64,000 nt of DNA from Mariannaea sp. PMI_226 (Eukaryota > Ascomycota > Sordariomycetes > Hypocreales > Nectriaceae). The stretch's first letter is position 1. Each line of letters opens with the position of its first letter. Both the position numbers and the translations under genes were made by a program. Under the pieces are notes generated by a model, which saw only the letters and a list, made by a program, of their open reading frames with translations, was not told the origin of the DNA and did no database searches. Shown one piece after another: positions 34,047-45,600 of this stretch. The stretch lies in NCBI GenBank assembly GCA_024336345.1, contig JANFOG010000007.1:248001-312000 (forward strand). The letters are read 5' to 3'.

Positions 34047-34607
34047 ATGTTCTCCATCAAGACTCTCACTGCCGCTCTCCTCCTCGCCGCCAGCGTCTCC
34101 GCTGCGCCCACCCAGACCACCCGTGACACCCCCGACACCACCGTCCAGCGCACCGGTGTCACTCACTCCATCGTTGCCGGCCTCGGTGGTCTCCACTTCG
34201 ACCCCGACAACGTTGTCGCCGATGTTGGTGATGTTCTCGAGTGGCACTTCCTCCCCGCCAACCACTCCGTTGCTCAGGCCGACTTCGACACCCCCTGCGC
34301 TCCCAAGGCTGATGGCACTGGCTTCTTCGCTGGCTTCAACTTTGTGACCGCCAACGGCCAGCAGGCTCCCAACGTCTTCCAGGCTGTTGTCGCTGACAAG
34401 AAGCCCATCTGGTACTACTGCCCTCAGACCAAGGGTAACCATTGCCAGATGGGCATGGTTGGTGCTGTCAACCAGAACTTCGACGACCAGACTCACAGCC
34501 TGTCCCGCTTCCGCGACATTGCTGCTGGCACCGGTCTCTCTGCTATCCCTCCTACTGTCCAGGGTGGCCATATCATCGCCAACCCCAACCCCTACGGAGG
34601 CTTCTAA
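34047..34607 (+). CDS. Secreted cupredoxin-like protein
   Basis: A 186-residue single-exon product with a clear signal peptide (MFSIKTLTAALLLAASVSA, cleavage near AAP). The mature part is a plastocyanin/cupredoxin-like fold: THSIVAGLGGLHFDP, VLEWHFLPANHSV (His ligand), then WYYCPQTKGNHCQMGMVG with Cys, His and Met in the order of a type-1 copper site. This fits the fungal family of extracellular cupredoxin-like (sometimes called serine-rich) proteins. The codons are strongly C-ending, unlike the neighbours, and the leader is G-poor, both pointing to high expression. It is probably secreted or wall-attached. No GPI-anchor signal is visible at the C-terminus, which ends NPYGGF. Copper binding is inferred from residues. 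Confidence 0.9.
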   Translation: MFSIKTLTAALLLAASVSAAPTQTTRDTPDTTVQRTGVTHSIVAGLGGLHFDPDNVVADVGDVLEWHFLPANHSVAQADFDTPCAPKADGTGFFAGFNFVTANGQQAPNVFQAVVADKKPIWYYCPQTKGNHCQMGMVGAVNQNFDDQTHSLSRFRDIAAGTGLSAIPPTVQGGHIIANPNPYGGF

Positions 34608-35321
34608 GCGACCAACCGCCATTGACTTGGCTCTCTCTTTCTTCAAGTATATTTTCAGGGCGTGATGAGATATATGGATACGATCTTCTTTCTTCTGTAA
34701 CTGGGCAACTGGGCAACGGACTTGGAAGGACTATAGAGTGGAGGAACTTTTTTTTGGGAGCATTGCATACTGGAGTACTTTTGACTCATTTTTTACTTCT
34801 TGATACATTCCTTCTACACTTCTCAGTATATAGTACTGTTACTTACTTTGGACCCTTAAAACACTTCAATAGATTGGTCTCTTCAAACTCACTGCTTCCA
34901 AATGCGTGGCCTAAAGGCATTGTTGACTTCACGAGTAATTGAGCATGGTAAAAAAAAAATACAAGTTCCTAAAACTTGCAGTTTAATCTACTTGATTCTC
35001 TCGAAGCCATAATATTTGCATATTTTACATTAATGCTCTTCGTAGACATCTATCAGTCATGATTGTGGAGGTGGAGGAGGCATGTAAGTAAGTGTGTGGC
35101 TGTGCCACTAATAAGGCATCGCCAGAGCCGTTAATAATCCATGTCCCAATTTGGCAGCTTCAATTATGGAGATCACTACCCGTCAACTCCTCCACTCATC
35201 AACGGCCAATCCACAACCAAGCTCTAGTCTTGGAACCTCATTCTGCCAACCCCACGAATGCTCACGCGACACAGATCCCAGTAGATTTCACAGGGCATAA
35301 TTCAAGGAAATCTTAGAAAGG
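34608..35321. other. Intergenic region
   Basis: 3' flank of the cupredoxin gene and upstream region of the Zn2Cys6 gene. There is a short A run at about 34950 and a purine-rich ggaggtggaggagg at about 35069. Nothing else recognised. Confidence 0.6.
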
Positions 35322-37354
35322 ATGACTGACGATCCGAATCTTCCGGGGACCGGTGACTTGCTCATGCCCTTCTCCTGTTACGAATGCCGGAATCGCAAGT
35401 TGAAGTGCGACCGCCTCAAGGAACGGTGCACGCGGTGCGCTCAGTCTAGTTCCAAGTGTCAATATCCGACATCACGGAAGAAGTTGGTCATCACAGCCAC
35501 GCGTCCCAAAGTGAAGGAACTCGAGGCTCGACTAAGCACGTAGCGCCATCCATGAAAACGCCAGCCAGTCGCTGGCTGTGTTTATTGCCATTTATCATGT
35601 AGCTGACAAGAATGATCAGAGGATCTCGAATACCGATTAAAGACCAGTCAGGATAATGCATCCCCATCAAATTATTCACAATCGCCGGTTGAAGAGGAAC
35701 TGGTCGGAACTGGTCGCTTCGAGCAGCTGCCCCCGCACAACGTCATCGAAGACCTGTACGGGATTCACCTCTCAGGACAACTCTACAAGCACTCATTAAC
35801 CCAGTATGATTCAGGACAAACATTTACTTTACGAGTCTGCACTCTGATACGCCAATGATTCATCCCTCTCGGTATCTTGCATCATTGTACCTGCCTCCCC
35901 ACATGCAACCGCCAATGTGTCTTCAATATGCCATCATGGCTATGGGGGCCACTCTCTCACCGTCTCACAGCCAACTAGCACAAGTGTTCTATCGGAGAGC
36001 TCGATATTACTTTGAAGCCGACGAGTTGAAGGTTTGTGGATAATATCAAAACCGGTGACTCTCAGCTCACCACGTGATGCAGGGCGAGGGCGAATACTTT
36101 GTTACCTTGGCGCATGCCCAATGCTGCGTACTGCTTTGTCAATTCGAGGTAAAAAACATGTGGTTTTCGCGTGCTTCGATGAACACCTCCAAGGCTGTCC
36201 GCCTGGCCCAAATCCTAGGGCTGGACCATTTGGATGGCACCGGAGGGAGAGGGCCAACACTGCCGCCGCCAAAGGATTGGTGTGAGCAGGAGGAACGACG
36301 ACGGACTATGTGGTCTATATTCTGCTGCGATCGACACACTAGCAGCACTACAGGATGGCCGAGCCTGATGGATGTTCGGCGGGTGAGAACAATACCACTA
36401 AGCGCGGTGGCAACTCAAAACAATTCGCTAATCTCGACCAGATCAACTCACTATTGCCCGCCTCTGAGGAAGCTTTCCAAGTGAGCATCGAAGAGCCTTC
36501 CATTACTTTTGCAGAGGCCATCAGCCAGGCAGACAAGACAAAATGTTCCGTGTTCGCCTGCAAAGTTTTGACTGCTTATCTTTTCCACGAGTGCCTCGAC
36601 CATACTTATCAGGATTACCCTGATCCTAATCCTGGAGACGCACAAAATAGCGTATTCTGGAAACGTCATCACGATCTCAACAACGGACTAGCAACGACAT
36701 TCATCACTCTGCCGGATACTCTCCGTAACCCAGAGACAAACACTCGGCCAGGCGCTGTATCCATCAACTTACAACTCCACACGGCGACCATTTGTCTTCA
36801 CCGCATCGGAGCAGCGCGAGCAAAAAAGTACGCCATCTCTCGCGAAATCCTCTCCGCTACACAAGTGCGGCTTCTCCCCGCCGCCGAAGAAATCTTCCAC
36901 ATCGTCGCCTCAGTCGCGGACGTGAGCGCCAATTTCCGCAACCCCATGGTGGCTTTTGCCGCGTACATGGCCGCTTTCGTGTTCCTAGAAGATTTTCTCG
37001 ACTCGGAGAACCGGCAGAGTGAGGCCAAGATGGGAGCACTGATGGATTTAATGGTTGCCATTGGACATCAGAATACTATGACGGCGTCGTTGGCGGTGCA
37101 GATGGCGCATGCAATCCGTAGGAGTGGGATTGACCCGACGGCGGTTGACAAGGTGAGAATAGAATGTACGATGGATGAGCTGTAAACATGCTAATTAGTG
37201 TACTTTTCAGGTCCAAGATCTCATGGCCAAGATGGAGCTCAAAGGCCCGTTGATGGCGAAGCCGGATGAAGAGGCAGGGAGTGTGGTGTTTTGCCCATTC
37301 GATGCACCATCGGGACCAGAAGGGCTTCCATCGTCATATCCACCTGGTCTATGA
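35322..37354 (+). CDS. Zn2Cys6 fungal transcription factor
   Basis: Six exons (35322 to ~35535, 35620-35755, 35815-36031, 36083-36382, 36442-37152, 37211-37354) predict about 573 residues. The binuclear zinc cluster is at residues 19-46 (CYECRNRKLKCDR, then CTRCAQSSSKC), followed by a basic linker and a short coiled coil (KELEARL; EDLEYRL). The middle-homology region starts at YFTSLHSDTPMIHPSRYL, with CLQYAIMAM and later RRRTMWSIFCCDRHTS and LPASEEAFQ, all typical of the Fungal_trans family. It is a nuclear DNA-binding regulator; target genes are unknown, though the VIT1 transporter and acyl-CoA ligase lie beside it. The first intron is unresolved: no GT donor in the right phase is seen, and a GC donor at 35536 is the best fit. 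Other introns are canonical. Confidence 0.85.
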
Positions 37355-38665
37355 TTATATGTGTATATATACGGTATCCCCTCTATTATACTTGGATTTG
37401 GACAGACTTTTTCTCTCAAAACGTGAAGCGGATAGACTACCAGCACTAAAATGGTCATTATCTGTGGTCCTAGCAGTATAAACACAGCTACCACTGACAT
37501 TTGGTATTTAAGCACTAATTTCCAGCCCCCATTCCACATTCTCGCAGTCCGATATATTCTAACAATCCGAGTTGTTGTTACTCTCATTCAAAAAACTACA
37601 ATTGATTTGAGATCCCCATTTCCCCCCTGACATTTACTCCTTTTCTCTCTTATTTTAACTGCCACCACAACTCCCCCACCTCCAAACCTTCCTACCCTGA
37701 AGCTGCAGTGTCAGCGGGTCAGCTTACATAATCGGGAAAGAGAGTCATCCACATTGAAAATTCTCGTTTCGCAGCCTGGGAATCTCTTCTTTTTCCTTTC
37801 TTTCCCTTCAAGCCATCGCCCTCTTCAACGCTGCGTTTCCATGCTACAAACAGAGAGATTGCTCCTGTGATCTCTCAGAAGAAAGTCCGTGGACTTCCAC
37901 GAAACCTTCAAAATTTCGCATGTGGGAAATTCGGAGTAAGCTTCAACTTATCCTTAGCCCCCTCCCTTCGTTGGGAGGTGGGCAAAAAAAGGGTCTGCCA
38001 GCGATGGCCCTGCGTCACTTGACGTTTGCACAAGACATCAGAAATCTCGGAGCCCAGGCGTTCGCCGTGTATACCCTCCCCCGGGAGGGGAAGACGGTGG
38101 AGCGACCTGGATCCTCCATGGGAAGTCTTTGCGAAGCTTGTTGGGAATACAACTGAAGTGCGATACGCGGCGTCCTTCGCCCTTCCCCTGGGTCTTGGCC
38201 CTGGGGAAGGGGGTAGGATAACTCAATTCCGATCATTCTGTTGAGGGCGATGGCTTCACCTCTTTTTTTCTCCTAGGTCAGTACATACTTCAATCATCGA
38301 GGACAAAGGATACTACTAACGAGGGGGGGGAGGATGTTTTGCATGCACTTATGCAAGGGTGATAGGGTGTTTTGTCTTAGCGAGTGAAGTCCCATTTCGG
38401 TCCTTTGTTTCTTTTATTCATCATTCAGTCATTAGAGTACAATAATGCAATGCCGCTCTGATAAGCTACGCAGCAAGTCCATTTTCCTTTCCCAACCAAT
38501 TAGTTGTGTTTAGAACGTCCCGTCCGAGAGTTGAGATACCCGAGCCATAAAAAAAATTGGCATCCGTCCCTAAATATCAAACCACCAACGCCGGTTCCTG
38601 TTGACTCCTTGTCCATCAGATCGAAGCCTTTCTACTCGACCGCTTTCATTTGAATCCATCACCAC
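37355..38665. other. Intergenic region between convergent genes, with GC-rich hairpins
   Basis: 1.3 kb of 3'-flanking DNA. Three GC-rich inverted repeats lie close together at 37961-37978, 38074-38089 and 38180-38211. A G run occurs at about 38322-38331. Short frames through this area are produced by the GC-rich segments and have no family resemblance. Confidence 0.55.
37961..38211. repeat. Cluster of three GC-rich inverted repeats
   Basis: Arms are cctccc/gggagg (37961-37966 and 37973-37978, loop ttcgtt), ccctccc/gggaggg (38074-38080 and 38083-38089) and cccttcccc/ggggaaggg (38180-38188 and 38203-38211). All are perfect. They sit between two converging genes. Confidence 0.7.
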
Positions 38666-39466
38666 TTATTCGTCTTTGCTGTCTAGCCCTCTCACAATGG
38701 CATAACTGGTTCCCGCAGCCAACATGCCAATGACCAAGGTCTGGAAGGCTCCCCACAGTCCGGCCTTGTGATTTCGGATGGCTACATAGTTTTTGACGTA
38801 GCCGAACACCAGCAGCACGGCAACAGTGATACCAATGGAGACGAAGAGTGCTTCGCGCACACGGTCCATGAGGAAGTAGGGAATCATGGGAATAAGGCCG
38901 CCAACGAAGTAGCTCAGGCCCATGGTCGCCGCCGAGATCCAGGCAGCATGGACGTTTGGCTTCTCAAGCTTCAGGTCAAAGTCCATCATGAAGCGCACGA
39001 ACTGGTCCGGGTTCTTGCACAGCTCGTCGACTAGGGGCGTCGCCGCCGAGCGGGAGACGTGGTACTTTTCCAGGATGCCGTACACGCCGTCGCGCTCGAC
39101 CTCGGGCATGTTGTGCACGTCGTAGGTCTCCTTCTCCGCCTGCGAGAGGTACCGGTCGCGCTCCGTGACGGCCGCCAGGTACGCGCCGAGACCCATGCTG
39201 ATCATGCCGGAGAAGAGTTCGGCCAGGCCGGCGATGATGACGACTTTTGCGCTGCCGAGGGAGGACAGACCTGCCGTCAGGGCGAATGGCACGGTGAGGC
39301 CATCGGAGAAGCCAATGATGGTGTCTCTTAGGATGTCGCTGTAGTCTAGGTGGCACTCCTCATGCTGGGATTTGCGAGGGTACAGTGAGACCTGCTGCTG
39401 ATGTGGGTGCTCGATGGATGGCTCGGCGGGGAGAAGGGGGGATGATTCATTGGCAATATGTGTCAT
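38666..39466 (-). CDS. CCC1/VIT1-family vacuolar iron/manganese transporter
   Basis: A 266-residue single-exon product. The start at 39466 (MTHIANESSPLLP) is followed by an acidic/His-rich N-terminus with a dileucine-like SPLLP, common in vacuolar sorting. The membrane part has the family's signature: LRDTIIGFSDGLTVPFALTAGL in TM1, IIAGLAELFSGMISMGLGAYLA in TM2, a cytosolic helical metal-binding domain with Glu residues (RDRYLSQAEKETYDV; EVERDGVYGIL), then three more segments (AATMGLSYFVGGLIPMIPYF; ALFVSIGITVAVLLVFGY; GAFQTLVIGMLAAGTSYAI). CCC1/VIT1 proteins exchange Fe2+ or Mn2+ for protons into the vacuole and protect against metal overload. Length and topology are complete. Confidence 0.92.
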   Translation of the reverse strand: MTHIANESSPLLPAEPSIEHPHQQQVSLYPRKSQHEECHLDYSDILRDTIIGFSDGLTVPFALTAGLSSLGSAKVVIIAGLAELFSGMISMGLGAYLAAVTERDRYLSQAEKETYDVHNMPEVERDGVYGILEKYHVSRSAATPLVDELCKNPDQFVRFMMDFDLKLEKPNVHAAWISAATMGLSYFVGGLIPMIPYFLMDRVREALFVSIGITVAVLLVFGYVKNYVAIRNHKAGLWGAFQTLVIGMLAAGTSYAIVRGLDSKDE

Positions 39467-40482
39467 TGCGTACTAGGCCTGTGTGTGTGAGGTGTTGAGT
39501 TGAGATGCTGCGATTGGGTAGTGTCTAAAGGGCTGCAACAGTTGGGAAGCAGGATGGGGGAATGTAATAGATGTATGTGTATGTGTTTGTGAAGGTGGTG
39601 TGCTAATGGGATGCAATGAGACGATTCGGCATATGGCATGCAAGCTCCAACAGTTGTAAGTGACGTATGTACTGCTTGGTATATATGTATAATGGCAATA
39701 GCCAGAAGCAGTGATATGATGCAAATGGCTGTTTAGTCTAAGAAACAAGGAAAATGGGCTGCTCGATCATCTTTATAGCAAATGTGCCCCCCCCAGGTTT
39801 TTACGTCCGGTCACAATTTCATTCACGCCGCCGCCGCCGCTCGCCCCCTCTCCCCGCCATATTGAAATCCCCGAGGCGGCGATACTGCGTATTCTCTTTC
39901 CAGCAATACGGAGCAAACCCCCTGCTATTCTGCCCATCTCCCGTGACGACTCGTCGTGCTAATTGGATGCTGGCGTTGAGTTCACCAGATCTGGCGCCGC
40001 ACTGACCGCTCGGTGTGAGGCGACAGTGGACCAATCAGAGCGCTTTCTTTAGTCAGCTACTGGTCACCTTGCAGCTGCCCCCATGGCCGATCGATCCACT
40101 ATAAAGCGATTTTGGTCTGCGGCGTGAGAAAAAACACCAAAACGATACGGGGTTATGGCTGGGAAAACTGGCTGTAAGTTAACTAAGTGCAACCTTCGTA
40201 CTAGTTGCTGACCCCGTAATGTACATGTAGTTTGTTTGGTCCGGGATCTGGCGAATGAGAGGGCAGGTAATTCTAACAGGGAGATGAGATTGTTCCAAGA
40301 GACGTGATAGCCGCAATATCCGAGTTATTGAACCGCATAACCATGATGGATCCGTGGTAACCCTTGCAAATTCACTTGGGCTTATTGAATCGTTGTAGAA
40401 AAGAAAATCTCGGACCTCCAAGGCAGTTAGGAAAATGTTACGTATGTGTGTGTCGCACCCTCTCTCTCTCCGAGAACGGTTT
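39467..40482. other. Intergenic region
   Basis: Upstream of the transporter gene and downstream of the acyl-CoA ligase gene. It contains a C run at about 39788-39796 followed by a CGCCGCCGCCGC micro-repeat (about 39827-39840) and a TG-rich part near 39567-39600. No gene recognised. Confidence 0.6.
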
Positions 40483-42686
40483 CTATAGCTTGGAGCGCTC
40501 TCGCCTCTTGCGCTGGTAGAGGGAAACTTCCACGCCTCCCTCTACACCACGGTCTCGCAACAACCGCCGCAATATCTTGCCGCTGGGTGACTTGGGGACA
40601 GCGTCCACGAATACGATGCCGCCCACAAGCCACTTGTACCGCGCCGTGTGGCTCTCCACCAGCGTCTTGAGCTGCTGCGCCAGCGCGTGAAGCTCCTGCT
40701 CCGTGAGGTCTGGGTTCCGAGGCACGACGAACGCCCGTGGCCACTCAGTCGCCTCGCTGTCGTCGTGCACGCCCACCACGCCCGCGTCGGCCACGGCGTC
40801 GCTGCTGCAGAGCAAGGCCTCGAGCTCTGCCGGGGCCACCTGGTAAGCACGCACTTTGATGAGCTCCTTAATGCGGTCAGTAATGCACAGGGTACCCTCG
40901 GAGTCGAGGGTTCCGACGTCTCCGGTGCGGAGCCAGCCGTCCGGGGTCAAGGCTTCGAGAGTGACGCTCATATCAGCGTCGTCAAGTGAGCCCCCTGAGG
41001 GCGATGCGTGAAGGAGGCCTTGTGTCGGAATGTACGCGCTCAGCAAGGCCGCAGATCGGATGAGAATCTCGCCAGGTGTGCCAAAGGGCAATGCCTTTGT
41101 TGACTCCGTACCCTTGAAGTCCTGATCGGGCGCTGCAACCATGAGCTCAATGCCCCAGTGGGGTCGGCCGGTGTCATTCTTGTACGACAGCATGGCTTGC
41201 TCCTCTAGACCACTCTGCACTGTCACGCTACATGCCTCGGACATACCAAATGCCATGCGCACCAGGAACCCCAGCCGCTTGTATACCTGTACCACGATCT
41301 CGTGGCCCAGCGGCGCACCACCCGTTACGCCGGCCGCGACACTGCTGAAGGCATTGCGGCCACGGGCGTCGCGGCGGAGGTAGGGCTCGACGGCGGGGGA
41401 CTTGGCCAGCATGATGGCCACAGGGGGTGCCATATGGAGGTAGGTGATCTGTCGTCGGGGGATGGCTCCTAGCAACGCCTCGAGCTTGAAGGCCGGCATC
41501 GTGTAGACAGTAGCTCCAACGCAGATACCGATGAGGAACTGGTTGCTCAGGCCGAAGACGTGGTAGAAGGGCACGTAGCCGAGCCAACGCTGATGGCGTC
41601 CGCCGTAGAAGTCGGCATTGTGCCAGAGGGACGCTGTGGAGAAGTTGAGCGCGTTGTGTGACAGCAAAACACCCTTGGATCGCCCCGAGGTGCCGGACGA
41701 CCACAGAATGACTGCCGTGCGGGTCGATGCGGCCTCTGCCGGGAATGAGAAGGCCGACTGTAAGGCCAGGTCCGGCGATATCAGGTTTCTCCAATCACCG
41801 GGGGCGTTTGCAGCCTGTCCGAGGGGATATGGATCCTGTGCGACGTCAACAGAGTAGAGATGCGTCTGGTTCACATAGGAAGGGTCATCCTGGCTCTGGA
41901 GAGCCTCCTTCAGAGTGTCGACGCATGAGCGTGCGGTGATAAGGATGCGAGGCCTGGAGTTCTTGATGACCCAGGCGAGCTCGGTGGCCGTGAGGCCGGG
42001 GGACACTAGCGTCGCGGTGAGACCTGCGGCGATAGTACCCATGAGAGCGGTGGCAAAGGGGAGGCAGTTAGGCAGCTGGATGAGGACTACGGGAGCAACT
42101 TCAGGGTGCGGGCATGTTGGGGTGGGAGGCAGGGTGATGATGTGGTTTGGGTCCAGGCCGAGCGAGAGGAGACCACCGGCAAAAGCAAGGGCGTCATTTT
42201 TCAGCCGTGAATAAGTGAGAGTGACATCTAAACAACATGAAGCAATTAGAATGATTTGCTGCTAGTCAGGCTATAACTATTCGTGCACGACAGTGGGAAT
42301 GGGAGCGGGATTGGATGGAGCTTGGGTGAATCTTGGTGGCTTTTCAAGGACAAAAGCAATGTGAGATGAGCATGAAGGTGAGCATGAGAGGTGAGTATGA
42401 GAGGTGAATGGAAGAGGTGAGCTGAGGTGAGGTGAAGTAAGGTGAGGTAAGGTAGAGGTCAAAGTGTCCACCCAACATCGATGTGGTCAAGTCACGTACC
42501 GGTGGCATGATCTACAAACACGGGCCGTTTCTCGTCCACGGGCGGCACGCACTGCCGAATCGGCGTGTAGGCGGACTCGGACGAGAAGGGGTTGCTGAAG
42601 AGCCAATCGAAGGTATTCGTCCCAGAAACATTGCCTGGCGAGCCAGCGTAGGCGGGTTCCGGGGACGTTGGCGAGGAGGCTGCCAT
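40483..42686 (-). CDS. Peroxisomal 4-coumarate-CoA ligase-like acyl-CoA synthetase (AMP-binding)
   Basis: Two exons (42686-42500 and 42227-40483) predict 643 residues. The intron is unusually long for this window (about 272 nt) and its sense strand is rich in cacct/ctcacc repeats. The ANL-superfamily motifs are present: phosphate loop LWSSGTSGRSKGVLLSH, the FGMSEACSV motif, WLRTGDVG with the adenine-binding Asp, the hinge ITDRIKELIKVRAYQVAPAE, and PKSPSGKILRR with the catalytic Lys. The protein ends in SKL, a textbook PTS1 signal for import into peroxisomes. It activates a carboxylic acid (aromatic or medium-chain) with ATP and CoA for beta-oxidation or a secondary-metabolite side chain; the exact substrate cannot be read. 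It is not obviously part of a PKS/NRPS cluster here. Confidence 0.92.
42228..42499 (-). repeat. Purine-rich degenerate repeat inside the acyl-CoA ligase intron
   Basis: On the plus strand about 42361-42450 is a run of GAGGTGAG and GGTGAGCATGA-like units (gaggtgaggtgaagtaaggt). The block lies wholly inside the intron and explains its length. It reads as a decayed minisatellite. Confidence 0.65.
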
Positions 42687-45600
42687 CGATTGAGTGGCAG
42701 AAATAGGCTAGAAATGGGAGAGGGGGGGGAGGGCTATTCGTTAAGGTAGGTAGACACCCTGAAAACAAAATAAGTACCGCAGTGGCTTGATGAGCTGGGT
42801 AAGGCTCTAGCTGGTGTGATGTTCTGCTGATGGGGTGGTGGAGGGACAGCAGGTAAAGAGGGAAAAAAAAAAGGGGGGTGAGGCTTTAGAAGGCGGGTCT
42901 GAGAGGGCTGTATCTTGGTGGATAATTTTGCAGGTGCAGTACTTTGGTTAAGGAAAAAAAAAAAAGAAAAAGGATATGAAGACTGCCAGTATTGTCGTGC
43001 ACACGTAGACAAGTCTGAAATATTCTTTATTGCAGCCAGCCTGATCTCATTGTCTTCCTTCGTCGAATGATATATGTATAAATGGCCTTTACCTCTCTGC
43101 CTCTGGTCGCGACGGGAATGCACCAACACTCGCTCGCTCTCCCTAAGTACCTAGGTCGCTAGAAGCCGCGGGATTGCGCAGATGGAGAGAGGGAGCGTGT
43201 GGGGAAGATGGCACGGCTCTGTGGCTCCGTGGGGGGAAAATAAGTGGCGCTACGGCAGTTGGATCGGCTTGATCAAGCTACCTAACTTGCTAACCTAGCC
43301 AACTGACAAGGCGTTCATTTGTTCATCCACTGGGAAGGCCTACCGAGACATTTGATGCCCGTTATTGAAAGAGGCCGTTTCACCGGAAAATGCAAGAAAA
43401 AGGAATTAAAAAAAAAAAAAAAAATCCCACACACTATCTTCTGGTTCCTATAGAGCTGAGGCATGTAATTAATTATCCAAGGTACCTATGTATCCGATGT
43501 AAACTACCTACCTATCCATAACGATAGTCGACAAGTGTAGACCTCTGTTCTACTGTTCTATACCTTGGTCAAAGTCCACTAGCCTTCACCAGCTCCCAAA
43601 AAGAAACCATGAAGCTTGATTAATATCATCATCTCATCCTTGGTTCTCCCTTTTTTTGGTCATTAAACTATAACTAATCGTATCTTTACCGAGTCGTCAA
43701 CCGGCCCTTCTCACCTTGGTTCATTCATTATCCTTGTGGAAACCTCTTTGTGCGGTTCCTCGTTGGCCTCGGCTTGCGAGCAGTACCTGCTGCGGGGAAA
43801 GCTGGGTTCAACTTATTACTCGCCACTCACTAATAAGCCGAGGGATGGGATTCTTTGGGTCATTCTCTCATAGTCGGGCCGGGCTGTTTTTTTTTTTTTT
43901 TGGACACATTTGTTAGTGCGAGGCAGTTGTTAAAAGTATTTCTCCTACTTGGGGTAGTCCTTTTGATCTTTTACTGGTGCTAGGTAGGAGGGCTCTGTAG
44001 TGATATAATTACATATCATTATTCTTTCCTGTTCCTGATCATTCAGTTTTACAAGGGAGAAGGTTAACTTGGAGTATGGGATTAGAGCCACCGAACGCCT
44101 CCCTTCTCCCTACGTTACCTACCTAGAGTAACAATCGTAACAATTTTCTTCATTAAACGGGGCTGGTTATCAGCCTTTGCCTCCTGTAGCTCCAAATCTA
44201 TCCATCCTATAGGTTACCGTCACACAGTTCCGTACGCTTACGCTTTTAGTTTGGCATATCCTGAAGGAAAGCTCTCGAATATTTGACAATAGTACGTACA
44301 TACCATTAATTTTTATACGCCAGTTACTTGGGTTTGCTAAGAGCCAAGATTTTGAAGTCAAGTACATGAAATTTAAGAAACCCAGAAATTTTCCCGGCAC
44401 AATGGAGCTAGTGTGTCTTCATTTTTATCATAATCATCAAGGAGGTTTCTATTAAGCTCGCCAATTCATCTCTACCAGGCACAGCGACCTATATAGAGGC
44501 AACTAAGGATAACCTAACGACTTAACTTGGCATTTATTTGCCTAAACCGATTTAAGCACCAGGGTCTGGCCCGAATACCAGAACTAGACAACATATTATA
44601 TCTCAGCACTAGGGTTCATCATGAACCTCCGAGTTATGATGGGGTATCAGCAGTCCATAGCCAATAGACTCTGGGTCGGCATCAAGAAGATATTTCTCAG
44701 AACTACCAGCTCAACCAGCGAATGGTGTAGGATCTAAGTAGATTTTGATTTGGCTGACACTAGAGACAAAACACACAAATAGGCGCATATATGATTGCTT
44801 TACGATGACACCAGTCTGAATTCAGGACACAAGACCTACCGCTACCTATATCACTACATTTATTTTTGCATTATCCGCTTTCATCTGAATCATAACGGTT
44901 AGTAGGACACATCATGACCTTTCAAAAGATTTATGTACTTTCCTTGGTTTAATTACCTCCTTATTGTCAACGTGAAGTAGTTTGAAAGTGAGGCTTTGGA
45001 ACAAAAATTCTCAAGTTTCTCGTTTTATTTGGAACCATAACATTATATAACTGGGTCGCGTATATAGCTTAGGTGCACGCAGAGACTGATATGGCCACAT
45101 TGATACAGTTGAATCGAGATATAATCGAGATGTAAGGGCCATTAGGAAGATGCCAGGACGATTGAATACAGGTGCAATGGGGGCCATAAACTAAATGATA
45201 GTTATTAAGTAGATATATTCCCGATGGTGACCGATCCTTGACTCAACAAACACCACATTTTATACATCCTGCAGCTCAGGGCCTTTTGCACTTCGTGCAA
45301 ACTACTTATTGTGATTCTTCCCAATGCCAAGGGTGTTTCAGGCCCACCTTTTCTCTCTCTCCATTGAGCGCGGAAGAGTGGCAACCATGTAGCCAATCTG
45401 CATCATCTCAACTTATGTTGCCTTCCTCGTATCCTATCCATTCACAACACTCCCTTTGGCAATGCAGGATGTTTTTTATTCTCTCTCAGCTCGGTCTTGC
45501 TCGTATTCCCCTAGCTCACCCACCATTACTTTTGACCTTTTTTCGGCCGAAAAAAGACAAGCCAAGTCAACTGCAGAAAAATGACACGTCAGTCCCTAGT

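Noticed and set aside
37920..38244. Overlapping short frames near the GC-rich hairpins
   Set aside because: Several frames on both strands are open only because of GC-rich inverted repeats.
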